A DNA stretch of 64,000 nucleotides, taken from CAYXWM01 sp964468805 (lineage in GTDB: Bacteria; Bacillota; Clostridia; Lachnospirales; WRBF01). The translations under genes and the position numbers were made by a program. Location of the stretch: NCBI GenBank assembly GCA_964468805.1, contig CAYXWM010000003.1:36476-100475 (forward strand), in the 5' to 3' direction. The notes beneath the pieces are model-generated. The model was given only the letters and a program-made list of their open reading frames with translations. It searched no databases and had not been told where the DNA came from. Numbering within the stretch: position 1 is the first letter of the stretch; each line of letters starts with the position of its first letter. Shown here one piece after another: positions 7,225-15,521 of this stretch.

Positions 7225-9057
7225 TTAAACCGCATTATCTTCGAAAAATACTCCGTACCAAACCAAAAACATATATACAGTCCAAATTTTACGGCTGTTG
7301 TCCTGTTTGCCGGATTTATGCATATCCAGTAATTTTACCAATTCATCAGTATTAAAGTAAATTGCCGCGGCTTCGCTTTGGAAAGCCTCTTTTACTTTGT
7401 TGTAATATTTATCTTCTCTAAGCCATATTCTTATAGGTACGGGAAAGCCCAGTTTCTTTTTATTGCGTACTTCTTGGGGTAAATACTCTTGGGTAGCCAT
7501 ACGGAAAGCGTATTTTGTACTTGTTTTGTTAACCCTATAATCCACCGGAATTTTGGAGGCAACTTTAAAAACTTCCTTATCCACAAATGGCACACGAACC
7601 TCCAGGGAGTTTGCCATACTCATCTTATCAGCTTTTAAGAGTATGTCGCCTACCAACCAGAAATGTATGTCTATATACTGCATTTTGGTTATATCATCAA
7701 CCCCGGATACTTGATCGTAATAGGGTTTTGTAAGGTCTTGGGGCGTATAATCGGTAACGGGCTTTTTAAGAATAACGTCCCGTTCTTTTTTGGAGAAGAT
7801 ATTGGCATTGCCTATAAAACGTTCTTCTATGGTTTTACTGCCGCGGATAAAGAAATTCTTACCCTTAAATTTAAAGGGAATAACCTGCATTAAATTACCC
7901 ATAAACTTTCTCAGCCACATAGGCATGGAAGTTATAAGTTTTAAATCCAACGGCTCTTTATAAATATTATATCCGCCGAAAAACTCATCGGCACCTTCTC
8001 CGGACAAGGCACCCTTTACGTGCTTGGAAGCCAATTTACTAACAAAATAAAGTGCCACAGCCGCAGGGTCTGCCAAAGGCTCGTCCATATGATACTGCAC
8101 CTTTGTTAAGCTGTCCCAATATTCTTCGGTGGTTATGCACATATTAATGTTATTAATACCCACTGTTTCGGAAAGCTGTTTGGCATACTCTATTTCATTA
8201 TAGGACTCGTAATCAAAGCCCACTGTAAAGGTCTTGTTTCCTTTAAAGCAAGCCGCTATATAACTTGAATCCACACCACTTGACAAAAAAGAACCTACTT
8301 CAACGTCGGAAATTTTATGTTTTACTATGGAATCCTGGACGGTTTTGTCTATTGATTTTACCGTCGGGGTAAGGCTCATCTTAACCGGATTAAAGGCGGC
8401 TTGGAAATACCTGGTTATGGTTAATTCGCCCTTTTGGAATACCAAATAATGAGCCGGCATTAATTTATATACATTTTTAAAGAAGGTTTCAGGCAATACC
8501 GAATATTGAAAGGTTAAGTAATTCTCCAAAGCCTCTTGATTTACTTCCTTTTTAAAATGAGGATAGGAGAGAAAACTTTTAATTTCCGAAGCAAAAAGCA
8601 TTTGATTATTTATTAAAGAATAATAAAAAGGCTTGATACCGAAGAAATCCCTTGCGGCAAACAACAGCTCTTTTTTCATATCATATATTACAAAGGCAAA
8701 CATACCTCGTAAATGTTTCAGCATATCGTAGCCGTATTCCTCATAAAGATGAATCAACGTCTCCGTATCCGAACGATTGGCAAAGGTATGACCCTTTTCA
8801 ATCAAACTTTGCCTTAAAGTTGCATAATTATATATTTCACCGTTAAATACTATTACTATAGACTTGTCCTCATTGTACATAGGTTGATTTCCCTCGGTCA
8901 GGTCTATAAAGCTTAACCTGCGAAAACCAAGGGTAATGTTATTGTCGCTATGTATACCATAAGAATCCGGTCCTCGATGGATTATCTTGTCCATCATGGC
9001 CTTAATTACTCTGTCTTTATCTTCCGTTTCTCCGGTAAATCCGCAAATACCGCACAT
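7225..9057 (-). CDS. asnB: asparagine synthetase (glutamine-hydrolysing)
   Basis: 610 residues. The N-terminal class II glutaminase begins MCGICGFTG, with Cys2 as nucleophile after removal of Met1. Further conserved parts are RGPDSYGIH and FNGEIYNY. The C-terminal synthetase has the ATP pyrophosphatase loop SSGVDSSY near residue 260, and the later SGEGADEFFGGY and LEVRVPFVD motifs. It makes asparagine from aspartate, glutamine and ATP in the cytosol. Length and all catalytic residues are normal. CAGGAGG is 7 nt before the ATG. No T-box was found upstream. It stands alone, divergent from cheV. Confidence 0.95.
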   Translation of the reverse strand: MCGICGFTGETEDKDRVIKAMMDKIIHRGPDSYGIHSDNNITLGFRRLSFIDLTEGNQPMYNEDKSIVIVFNGEIYNYATLRQSLIEKGHTFANRSDTETLIHLYEEYGYDMLKHLRGMFAFVIYDMKKELLFAARDFFGIKPFYYSLINNQMLFASEIKSFLSYPHFKKEVNQEALENYLTFQYSVLPETFFKNVYKLMPAHYLVFQKGELTITRYFQAAFNPVKMSLTPTVKSIDKTVQDSIVKHKISDVEVGSFLSSGVDSSYIAACFKGNKTFTVGFDYESYNEIEYAKQLSETVGINNINMCITTEEYWDSLTKVQYHMDEPLADPAAVALYFVSKLASKHVKGALSGEGADEFFGGYNIYKEPLDLKLITSMPMWLRKFMGNLMQVIPFKFKGKNFFIRGSKTIEERFIGNANIFSKKERDVILKKPVTDYTPQDLTKPYYDQVSGVDDITKMQYIDIHFWLVGDILLKADKMSMANSLEVRVPFVDKEVFKVASKIPVDYRVNKTSTKYAFRMATQEYLPQEVRNKKKLGFPVPIRIWLREDKYYNKVKEAFQSEAAAIYFNTDELVKLLDMHKSGKQDNSRKIWTVYMFLVWYGVFFEDNAV

Positions 9058-9090
9058 AACAGCCTCCTGAGATTCTTAAATAATGCAAAA

Positions 9091-9166
9091 ACGTACTCAT
9101 AACGTAAAAATTTCCCGGAACTAAATTTGCAAGGCAAATTATTCGACTGCATGGAAATCACGTTAT
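9091..9166 (+). repeat. family D diverged palindromic repeat, copy 1
   Basis: ACGTACTCATAACGT at the left aligns with ACGCACTCATTGCGT at 38380. The following AAATTTGC, GACTGCA and ATCACGTTAT align in the same order with CAATTTGC, GGCTGCA and CTCACATTAT. The ends are partly complementary (ATAACGT/ACGTTAT). Confidence 0.45.
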
Positions 9167-9337
9167 AAAACATATTTATATAAAAGCTTGACAATTTTAA
9201 CAGATTTTATAATTAAATGTTCCTTATAATTCTTTTTAATTGCTCCGCCTTAAACCTTAATTAATTGTTCCCATAGGAATAAAATTCTAACATGTTCGGC
9301 GTTTTAAATCAAGCCGGAAAAAAAATATTAAAATATA

Positions 9338-9365
9338 TTGTTAAAAACACCGTTCATGATATAAT
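9338..9365 (+). promoter_or_regulatory. candidate sigma-A promoter of cheV
   Basis: TTGTTA (9338-9343), 16-bp spacer, TATAAT (9360-9365). Confidence 0.5.
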
Positions 9366-9488
9366 AACTTGTATAACCATAATTTGCGAGATTTTAGAAT
9401 ACGACTTTTCCGGCGATGTTTTTTACATTGGCTTATGTTGCTCCAAGACTTCGCTAAAGATTTAAAAAGGCTCTACGGTATAAATGCT

Positions 9489-9515
9489 TTAATAAAATCC
9501 AACAAATACCGACAA
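9489..9515 (+). promoter_or_regulatory. candidate sigma-28 (SigD) promoter of cheV
   Basis: TTAA (9489-9492), 15-bp spacer, ACCGACAA (9508-9515). The Bacillus SigD consensus is TAAA-N15-GCCGATAA. The same TTAA-N15-ACCGAtAA form occurs before the EAL protein at 49286, and a close relative precedes the flagellin. Confidence 0.5.
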
Positions 9516-9568
9516 ATAATACAGCGGAGAATACACCCGGAGATTAATATATTTAAGGAGGTTTGAAC

Positions 9569-10483
9569 ATGTTTGAAACCAAAAAGAAAGAAATATTACT
9601 CGAGAGCGGAACAAACGAGTTGGAGGTTATGGAATTTACCATTGCCGACAGACATTTCGGCATTAACGTTTCAAAAGTTGTTGAAATAATGCAATACAAC
9701 AAAATAACTCCCATGCCTAATTCCAATCCATTTGTAGAAGGTGTTTTCAAGCCGCGTGAAACTATAATGACGGTTATAAACCTTGCGGCCTTTATGGGAT
9801 TGCCGCCTTCTCCGTCTGAAGAAAGAGATATTTTAATTATTACCAATTTTAATAAGGTAAGCTCTGCATTCCACGTTCATACCGTGGAAGCTATACATCG
9901 TATTTCCTGGTCAGACATAGAAAAGCCCGACCCTGCCATATACGGCGGCGAAGAAGGTTTGGCAACCGGAATTGCTCGTTTTGACAACCGTTTAATTACC
10001 ATAGTAGACTTTGAAAAAATCTTGGTGGAAATCAATCCGCAAGTGGGTATACAGTTATCCGAAATCTCCGATTTGGGTCACAGAGACAAAAACTCAAAAC
10101 CCATACTTATAGCCGAAGATTCTCAATTGCTTAAAAGAATGTTGCATGAAGCCTTGGGTAAAGCCGGATACACAAACATTATCGAATGCAGCAACGGTTT
10201 GGAAGCTTGGGAGAAACTCAAAGCATACAAAGAAAGCGGTCTGCCTATTCAAAACTACGTTTCCTGCGTTATTACAGACATTGAAATGCCTCAAATGGAC
10301 GGTCATCATTTAACCAAGTTAATCAAAGATGACAGGGATTTGAGAATTTTGCCCGTTATAATATTCTCCTCGCTCATAAACAATGAAATGAGAAACAAAG
10401 GTAGCCAGCTTGGCGTTGACGCTCAACTTTCAAAGCCCGAAATAGGAAACTTGATACACACCGTAGACCAACTTATTATTTAA
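9569..10483 (+). CDS. cheV: chemotaxis coupling protein CheV (CheW + receiver)
   Basis: 304 residues. The CheW-like domain at ~15-155 (MEFTIADRHFGINVSKVVEI, then VIDF-like VDFEKI) docks receptors to CheA. The receiver domain at ~175-300 has ILIAEDSQ for the acidic pocket, phospho-acceptor Asp ~236 in VITDIEMPQMDG, and the conserved Lys in LSKPEI. CheV dampens receptor signalling when phosphorylated. Start: AAGGAGGT (9555-9562) is 6 nt from the ATG at 9569; the TTG at 9563 directly abuts the SD and is rejected. The gene is alone, far from other che genes, but a sigma-28-like promoter links it to motility. Confidence 0.93.
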   Translation: MFETKKKEILLESGTNELEVMEFTIADRHFGINVSKVVEIMQYNKITPMPNSNPFVEGVFKPRETIMTVINLAAFMGLPPSPSEERDILIITNFNKVSSAFHVHTVEAIHRISWSDIEKPDPAIYGGEEGLATGIARFDNRLITIVDFEKILVEINPQVGIQLSEISDLGHRDKNSKPILIAEDSQLLKRMLHEALGKAGYTNIIECSNGLEAWEKLKAYKESGLPIQNYVSCVITDIEMPQMDGHHLTKLIKDDRDLRILPVIIFSSLINNEMRNKGSQLGVDAQLSKPEIGNLIHTVDQLII

Positions 10484-10490
10484 AAAATTT

Positions 10491-10526
10491 CACCTTTAGG
10501 AGTAAGCGACCTAAAGGTTTTTTTAT
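10491..10526 (+). terminator. terminator of cheV
   Basis: ACCTTTAGG-AGTAAGCGA-CCTAAAGGT followed by seven T residues. Confidence 0.9.
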
Positions 10527-10532
10527 TGGGTT

Positions 10533-10654
10533 TATACTTAATTTCGAGTTAAATAGTAACAAAAGTGGTGAGCGACCGGTGTTTTTTTCATGAAAACGCA
10601 AGAGGGAAGCGTTTACGAAGAATAGCTTTTGTTACTATTCATCATGCAATTAAG
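10533..10654 (-). mobile_element. family A palindromic element, copy 2 (internal deletion)
   Basis: Begins TATACTTAATTTCGAGTTAA and ends ATCATGCAATTAAG, in the orientation opposite to copies 1, 3, 4 and 5. Compared with the copy at 59354 it lacks about 14 bp just inside the left terminus, where ACAAAAGCGTATATTCGTG is shortened to ACAAAAG. It lies between the cheV terminator and the catalase gene. Confidence 0.85.
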
Positions 10655-10753
10655 GATAATTGGAGATATAACTTGCTTCATCCGGAATTTGTACTTACAT
10701 TGAATCCTTTTGTTCCGAATATAATGTTAAAAAAACCGAAAGGAATAGGATGA

Positions 10754-12304
10754 ATGTCAAGTTTTAAAAGTTATCGCCGAAAGCCGAAAATAGAGCATTT
10801 GACTAATTCTACCGGGGCGCCGTTGTATAATGACATTTCTTCAATAACTACTCAACAGCCGGACTTTACCGTGACTTGGGATACGCAACTGATAGAAAAA
10901 CTGTCCCATTTTAACAGGGAACGCATACCCGAAAGAGTAGTACATGCCAAAGGAGCCGGAGCATTCGGTGTATTTGAGGTAACAAATGATTTGTCTATGT
11001 ATACGAGAGCTTCATTCCTGTCACACGTAGGCAAAAGAACACCTGTATTGGTGCGTTTTTCCACTGTGGGCGGCGAAAAAGGCTCCGCAGATTCCGCCAG
11101 AGACCCCAGAGGATTTGCCGTTAAATTTTATACCGATGAGGGCAACTATGACATTGTGGGAAACAATACCCCGGTATTCTTTATCCGAGATGCCTTGAAA
11201 TTTCCCGACTTTATACATACCCAAAAACGCAATCCGGTAACCAACTTAAAAGACCCTAACGCCGTTTGGGACTTTTTTTCCCTTACTCCCGAGTCTATGC
11301 ATCAGGTAACCATTTTGTATTCAAGCCGAGGCACTCCCAAAAATTTCAGGCATATGCACGGTTTCGGCACCCATACCTTTATGTGGTATACGGATAAAAA
11401 TGATTATATCTGGGTTAAATTAAACTTTATCACAGACCAAGGTATAGAAAACTTTAACAGGGAAGAAGCTATAGAAACAGCCGGCAAAGACCCGGATTAT
11501 TCAACACGGGATTTGTATAACGCAATAGAAAAAGGTAACTACCCGTCTTGGCGACTTTATGCTCAAATGATGACAAAGGAACAGGCAGAAACGTATCGCT
11601 TTAACCCCTTTGATGTTACCAAAGTCTGGTATCAAGCCGATTTTCCCTATATTCCTGTGGGCAAAATGACCCTAAACGAAATACCGCTTAATTTCTTTAA
11701 TCAAGTTGAACAAGCGGCATTTTCACCGGGTAACTTTGTTCCGGGAGTTGGTCCTTCACCTGACAAAATGCTAAACGCCAGGGTTTTTGCTTATCCCGAT
11801 GCACAACGGCACAGAATAGGCCCCAACTTTAATCAACTGCCCGTAAATTCACCCATAAATGCTAAAGTAGCAAACTATCAACGTGACGGCTCCATGAATT
11901 TGGATAACGCCGGATTCCCCAATTATTTTCCAAACACCTTTAACGGACCGGCTCCCGATCCCGACCTTACGCCTCCAAAATTAAGCGTCAGAGGTACTGT
12001 GGCACGTCACGAAATGCCCTTTACTCCCATAGACCTGGAGCAACCTCGCAGACTTTTTTCCTCCATTATGGACGATAAAGAACGAGAAATGCTTATACAC
12101 AATATTTGCAGCGATATGAAAGACGTACTTCCTCGTATTCAATACAGGCAAACCGCTTTATTCTACCTTACCGACCCGGACTACGGTACCGGAGTAGCAG
12201 AAGGTTTAAACCTGGATATAGCCGGTGTAAAAAAACTTGCCGAAATGACCCAAGAAGAAAGAGTTAACGCAACCAGCGGAATGTTAAGAAATTATTGCTG
12301 GTAA
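10754..12304 (+). CDS. heme catalase (small-subunit, monofunctional)
   Basis: 516 residues, the usual size for a small-subunit heme catalase. The distal active site is intact, with the essential His in RVVHAKGAGAFGVFE near residue 58 and the Asn in NNTPVFFIRDA near 130. The proximal heme ligand Tyr lies in RVFAYPDAQRHRIG near 341. It turns hydrogen peroxide into water and oxygen in the cytoplasm. The start ATG at 10754 follows AGGAATAGGATGA; the SD is modest. A TATAAT (10720-10725) without a good -35 is upstream, and no clear PerR box was seen. Notable in a probably strict anaerobe; its neighbour is a family A element. Confidence 0.97.
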   Translation: MSSFKSYRRKPKIEHLTNSTGAPLYNDISSITTQQPDFTVTWDTQLIEKLSHFNRERIPERVVHAKGAGAFGVFEVTNDLSMYTRASFLSHVGKRTPVLVRFSTVGGEKGSADSARDPRGFAVKFYTDEGNYDIVGNNTPVFFIRDALKFPDFIHTQKRNPVTNLKDPNAVWDFFSLTPESMHQVTILYSSRGTPKNFRHMHGFGTHTFMWYTDKNDYIWVKLNFITDQGIENFNREEAIETAGKDPDYSTRDLYNAIEKGNYPSWRLYAQMMTKEQAETYRFNPFDVTKVWYQADFPYIPVGKMTLNEIPLNFFNQVEQAAFSPGNFVPGVGPSPDKMLNARVFAYPDAQRHRIGPNFNQLPVNSPINAKVANYQRDGSMNLDNAGFPNYFPNTFNGPAPDPDLTPPKLSVRGTVARHEMPFTPIDLEQPRRLFSSIMDDKEREMLIHNICSDMKDVLPRIQYRQTALFYLTDPDYGTGVAEGLNLDIAGVKKLAEMTQEERVNATSGMLRNYCW

Positions 12305-12636
12305 AAATAGGTGTTTAATAAATAAGAATTCGTCGGATTTGTAAAATTCCGTCGAATTTTTATTTGCATTAATTTTTGAATATTTACAGAATATATTAAT
12401 ATATTGTTAAGAATGCACAGTTGAATTAATTATGTAAATTTACTCTTTGATATGTATTAATTTTATCTATTTTCAGCATTAATTACATTAGCAAACTATC
12501 CTAAACTATGTTAATATTAGATAAGTTTAACTTAAAATTAATTCAGTTATCTGATTAAGTAAAGTAAACGTCAGCGTTTACAAAATTTTTGTGGAGGTGA
12601 ATAATAGGCTTCCGAAAGCTGCGGAGCCTATAAATT
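12305..12636. other. intergenic region after catalase
   Basis: 332 bp. Holds the catalase terminator, then ~200 bp of AT-rich sequence without a convincing promoter, and the GyrI-like gene's SD and hairpin. Confidence 0.5.
12327..12366 (+). terminator. terminator of catalase gene
   Basis: AATTCGTCGGA and TCCGTCGAATT pair with one mismatch around a 9-nt loop, followed by TTTTTATTT. Confidence 0.75.
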
Positions 12637-12639
12637 ATG
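12592..12639 (+). promoter_or_regulatory. Shine-Dalgarno separated from the start codon by a stem-loop
   Basis: GGAGGTG (12593-12599) is ~37 nt from the ATG at 12637. In between, ATAGGC-T-TCC (12603-12612) pairs with GGA-GCCTAT (12622-12630) around a GAAAGCTGC loop. Folding would bring the SD to about 8-9 nt from the ATG. An in-frame TAA at 12631-12633 rules out an earlier start apart from ATT at 12634. Confidence 0.65.
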
Positions 12640-13155
12640 GCTGAACTTATTAAATTTGAATTTAGAAATTTGCCGAAGATATACGTAGTCGGTAAAGAAA
12701 TTAAGGTTAAAGTCAGCGAAGTTATGATGAATAATCCCATCCCAAAATTTTGGAAAAGCTGTATGGAGGATTGTTTTTTTAACGATATTGATTTTAATAA
12801 AGAAACCGTGTACGAAAATTCGTTGGTAGGTTTTATGTCAGAAATCAACGGAGACGGTTTTTCTTATATATGCGGAGTACCGCTTACCCACAATGAGTTC
12901 ACTGCTCCCGATGATTATACAATAAAAGAAACTGAACCTATGAATGTTGCCGTAGGTTACGTTAAGGGTAAAGATGTGGCAGATGTGTATATGCAAGCTC
13001 ATCAGTTTACTATTGAAGAAATTAAAGCACGAGGATATAAAACTGATATGAATTCTTGGTGCATGGAGCTGTATAACAACCCAAGGTTTACCCAACCGGA
13101 TCAAGAGGGAAATATAATTATGGATTATTATTTACCTTGCTTCCCTGAAAGCTAA
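12637..13155 (+). CDS. GyrI-like / effector-binding domain protein
   Basis: 172 residues. The pattern FEFRNLPKIYVVGKEIKV at the start, then W-K-x-C, EINGDGFSYICGV and a Tyr/Trp-rich C-terminus, fits the AraC-effector-binding (GyrI/SOUL-like) fold. Proteins of this size have no DNA-binding domain; relatives bind small hydrophobic ligands or DNA gyrase. The target here is unknown. The start is fixed by an in-frame stop at 12631-12633, just before the ATG. The ribosome site is 37 nt upstream behind a hairpin (see separate entry). Next gene 270 bp away. Confidence 0.75.
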   Translation: MAELIKFEFRNLPKIYVVGKEIKVKVSEVMMNNPIPKFWKSCMEDCFFNDIDFNKETVYENSLVGFMSEINGDGFSYICGVPLTHNEFTAPDDYTIKETEPMNVAVGYVKGKDVADVYMQAHQFTIEEIKARGYKTDMNSWCMELYNNPRFTQPDQEGNIIMDYYLPCFPES

Positions 13156-13352
13156 TAATATAAAATTAGGTAATAGTACAACTTAAACTTTTTTGCTGTA
13201 AAGGTGCTTTATTTCATTAAGAATATTACAAATTCCGGTTTTTTAACTTCAGAAAAAATTTTTTATCCTCAATTAAACCGGTTTTTCCCATAAATAAACG
13301 AATTTTTCCTAAAATTTCCCGGGGACTTTTGTATTTAGCTTTGATTAAGTAA

Positions 13353-13381
13353 TTGACGGCACTGTAGAAATATGTTAGAAT
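13353..13381 (+). promoter_or_regulatory. sigma-A promoter of the AbrB-type regulator
   Basis: TTGACG (13353-13358), 17-bp spacer, TAGAAT (13376-13381). Confidence 0.8.
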
Positions 13382-13425
13382 TAAATGGATTTTGCATATA
13401 AAAGCAGCTAGAGGGGAGGTTTATT

Positions 13426-13686
13426 ATGAGACCGTTTGGCACCATTCGTAAAGTAGACGAATTAGGAAGAATTGTATTACCGTCCAGCCTTCGTAAAACA
13501 TTTAATATCCAAGAAAAGGATTCTTTGGAATTTTTTACCGATGACGATAAAATTATTCTTAAGAAATATAATGCAGGTGATATATTTACCGGCGAAATGG
13601 AAGATTTAATCGAATACAAAGGCAAGAAAATTTCTAAAAAAACTATTATGGAACTGGTTAAGTTGGCAGAAGCTTCCGAAGAATAA
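13426..13686 (+). CDS. AbrB/SpoVT-AbrB family transition-state regulator
   Basis: 86 residues. The N-terminal ~50 form the swapped-hairpin DNA-binding domain: GTIRKVDELGRIVLPSSLRK, then NIQEKDSLEFFTDDDKIILKKY. The C-terminal ~30 residues, Lys/Glu-rich and helical, probably mediate multimer formation. Members such as AbrB and Abh repress post-exponential genes in Bacillus, and a clostridial homologue influences sporulation and solvent formation. The target set here is unknown. The gene has a near-consensus promoter and a GAGGGGAGG SD, and is monocistronic with a strong terminator. Confidence 0.92.
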   Translation: MRPFGTIRKVDELGRIVLPSSLRKTFNIQEKDSLEFFTDDDKIILKKYNAGDIFTGEMEDLIEYKGKKISKKTIMELVKLAEASEE

Positions 13687-13777
13687 CAGTTTCCACGGAA
13701 CAAAGCCGATTCAATTTTAGGGAATTGTTTTGGCTGTTCAGGATTTTTACGCTTATTTAAGCTAAAATACAAGATAA

Positions 13778-13818
13778 ACAAGGCATGAGAACTTACACTC
13801 ATGCCTTGTTTTTTTTCT
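13778..13818. terminator. bidirectional terminator
   Basis: AACAAGGCATGAG-AACTTACA-CTCATGCCTTGTT followed by TTTTTTT. Shared by the abrB-like gene and the convergent fetAB-like operon. Confidence 0.92.
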
Positions 13819-14591
13819 TAATATTGCATTTGGTTTCTTGCATTATACAGAGTTCTGCTTCCAAAAAACAATGAGCAAAACACAGCCAAACAGGTAACCG
13901 TGGTAATTGCAATTATAATTGCAATTTGATATAGAATTGCGGTTGTGGGTACTGTACCCGATAAAATTTGACCTGTCATCATACCGGGCAGCGAAATTAT
14001 TCCCATACCAAGCATAGAATTTAGTGTGGGGAGCAAGGCGGTTTCCAGTGCACTGTTGACAAAAGGAGTAAGAATTTTCTTGGGTGTAGCACCTATGTTT
14101 ATTAGGGTGTCTATTCTCAGTTTTTCTGTGCTTATCTTCTCGGAGAAGGTTTTTAGACCCAAGCTGATTCCCGTCATAGCATTTCCCATTATCATACCGC
14201 TTATGGGAATGGTGTATTGAGGGTTAAAGAAATTCACTCCCACAACCCCGGCAACGAAAAAAATCGTTATGCTTAACCCTGTAACCGCAAGAGAAAGTCC
14301 CACGATAAATTTAAATTTTTTGTTCAGACTCTTATTGCGAGACAATACGGTATGAACTGAAAAACCGCTCATGGCAATAAGATACAGAACAGTAAATACC
14401 GGATGAGGGTTACGGAAAATATAGGTTAAAATAAACCCGGCAAGTACCAGTTGGACAGTCATACGAATACTTGCAAACAACAGCAATTTTGTTTGATTAA
14501 TCTTGCATTTTTTCATAACTGCCATTACTACCAACAGCAGCACGTAAACAACGGAAAATTGAAATATATTTAAGGGTGCGGCTCCGTCCAT
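13818..14591 (-). CDS. fetB: FetB-like ABC transporter permease (UPF0014)
   Basis: 257 residues with about six or seven membrane segments and the family landmarks IRMTVQLVLAG, PISGMIMGNAMTGISLGL and SLPGMMTGQILSG. In E. coli, FetA/FetB export iron and aid peroxide resistance. The same family was earlier called YbbM. Substrate here is by homology only. The upstream ATPase stop codon is one base from this start, so the two are translationally coupled. The neighbouring catalase and nitroreductase would fit a role in metal or oxidative stress, but this is inference. Confidence 0.85.
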   Translation of the reverse strand: MDGAAPLNIFQFSVVYVLLLVVMAVMKKCKINQTKLLLFASIRMTVQLVLAGFILTYIFRNPHPVFTVLYLIAMSGFSVHTVLSRNKSLNKKFKFIVGLSLAVTGLSITIFFVAGVVGVNFFNPQYTIPISGMIMGNAMTGISLGLKTFSEKISTEKLRIDTLINIGATPKKILTPFVNSALETALLPTLNSMLGMGIISLPGMMTGQILSGTVPTTAILYQIAIIIAITTVTCLAVFCSLFFGSRTLYNARNQMQY

Positions 14592-14592
14592 C

Positions 14593-15216
14593 TTAATCCC
14601 TCCCGGTCAATTCCAAAATACTGTCCCCAAAATCCTCCGCAAGGGATTTATTATGAGTAACCACAGCTAAACTAATGTCATTGTTAGTGCAGAAGTTTTT
14701 TATATTCTCCATAAGTCTTTGGGAATTATGCTCGTCTAAGGCACTTGTAGGTTCATCAAGCATAAGTACCTTGGGCATGAAAGACAGGCATAGAGCAATG
14801 AAAACTCTCTGTTTTTCTCCTCCGGATAAGTTACCGCAAAAAGAATCAAGCGGAAAATCGGCAAGGCAAATTTTCAAATATTCTTTAATGGTATTATCAT
14901 CAGGTTTTTTTATATCTCTGTATTCGTAAAATTCATGAAAGTTGTCTCTGATAGTCCTGTCAAACAAAAAAACCGTCTGATTTACAAGTAAAACCTCTTT
15001 ACGTAATTCTATTGGGTCGTAGCTTTCTATATTTTTACCCAAATAAGTAATTTCGCCTTTATCTGGGGATATAATGCCGTTTAGCAGCTTTAGTAAGGTG
15101 CTTTTTCCGCAACCGCTTCTTCCGCAAATAAAAGTTGCTTTGTTTGATTGAATTTCTATATAGGGATACCGGACTATATCTTTATAGTTTACGTCTTTTA
15201 TCGTAAATAAGGCCAT
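14593..15216 (-). CDS. fetA: FetA-like ABC transporter ATPase
   Basis: 207 residues, a compact ABC ATPase. Walker A is CGRSGCGKSTLL near residue 32, the Q-loop is in LVNQTVFLFD, the signature is LSGGEKQRV, Walker B is [12 protein letters not shown], and the H-loop is in VVTHNKSLA. It pairs with the UPF0014 permease directly downstream and together they would form a FetAB-type exporter. Start: GGAGG (minus strand, about 15222-15226) is ~5 nt from the ATG at 15216; the longer frame from a TTG at 15228 overlaps the SD and is rejected. Promoter not recognised; a family A repeat lies ~70 bp upstream. Confidence 0.88.
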   Translation of the reverse strand: MALFTIKDVNYKDIVRYPYIEIQSNKATFICGRSGCGKSTLLKLLNGIISPDKGEITYLGKNIESYDPIELRKEVLLVNQTVFLFDRTIRDNFHEFYEYRDIKKPDDNTIKEYLKICLADFPLDSFCGNLSGGEKQRVFIALCLSFMPKVLMLDEPTSALDEHNSQRLMENIKNFCTNNDISLAVVTHNKSLAEDFGDSILELTGRD

Positions 15217-15285
15217 GCTGTCCTCCAAAATTCCTATGGCAATGATTATAGCGGATTAAATTGATATAAGGCAGTGAATACCGAT

Positions 15286-15421
15286 TATACTTAATTTCAT
15301 AAGGAATAGCTACAAAAGCTATTCTTCGTAAACGGTACGCTCTTGTGTTTTTATAAAAAAACACCGGTCGCTCACCACTGCGAATATACGCTTTTGTATC
15401 TACTTAACCGGAAATTATATT
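15286..15421 (+). mobile_element. family A palindromic element, copy 3
   Basis: Begins TATACTTAATTTCATAAGGA and ends CTTAACCGGAAATTATATT. Full length, with a slightly decayed right terminus (ATTATAT instead of ATTAAGTATA). Sits in the 305-bp gap between the fetAB-like operon and the nitroreductase gene, which otherwise shows nothing. Confidence 0.85.
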
Positions 15422-15521
15422 TAGGTAAACCACTGTACCGGTAAATCAAAAATGCATACGGACAGTATTTAATTCCGTATGCAAAAATAAATTTTGGGTA
15501 GTATTTTTATTAGAGTTCTAT

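Larger units (their letters stand above)
9058..9568. other. divergent intergenic region asnB / cheV
   Basis: 510 bp. Contains a family D repeat copy (9091-9166), a sigma-A-type and a sigma-28-type promoter for cheV, and otherwise AT-rich sequence. The 65-codon ORF at 9369-9566 overlaps these promoters, lacks an SD and has no recognisable similarity, so it is not called. Confidence 0.6.

Noticed and set aside
9188..9213. TTGACA...TATAAT on the plus strand upstream of cheV
   Set aside because: The spacer is only 14 bp, too short for sigma-A.
9369..9566. 65-codon frame upstream of cheV
   Set aside because: No SD; overlaps the sigma-28-like promoter and the cheV SD.
10565..10753. 62-codon frame just before catalase
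   Set aside because: Its first half is the translation of a family A element. A similar peptide (RLRRIAFV) appears in the frame at 15182-15364 for the same reason.
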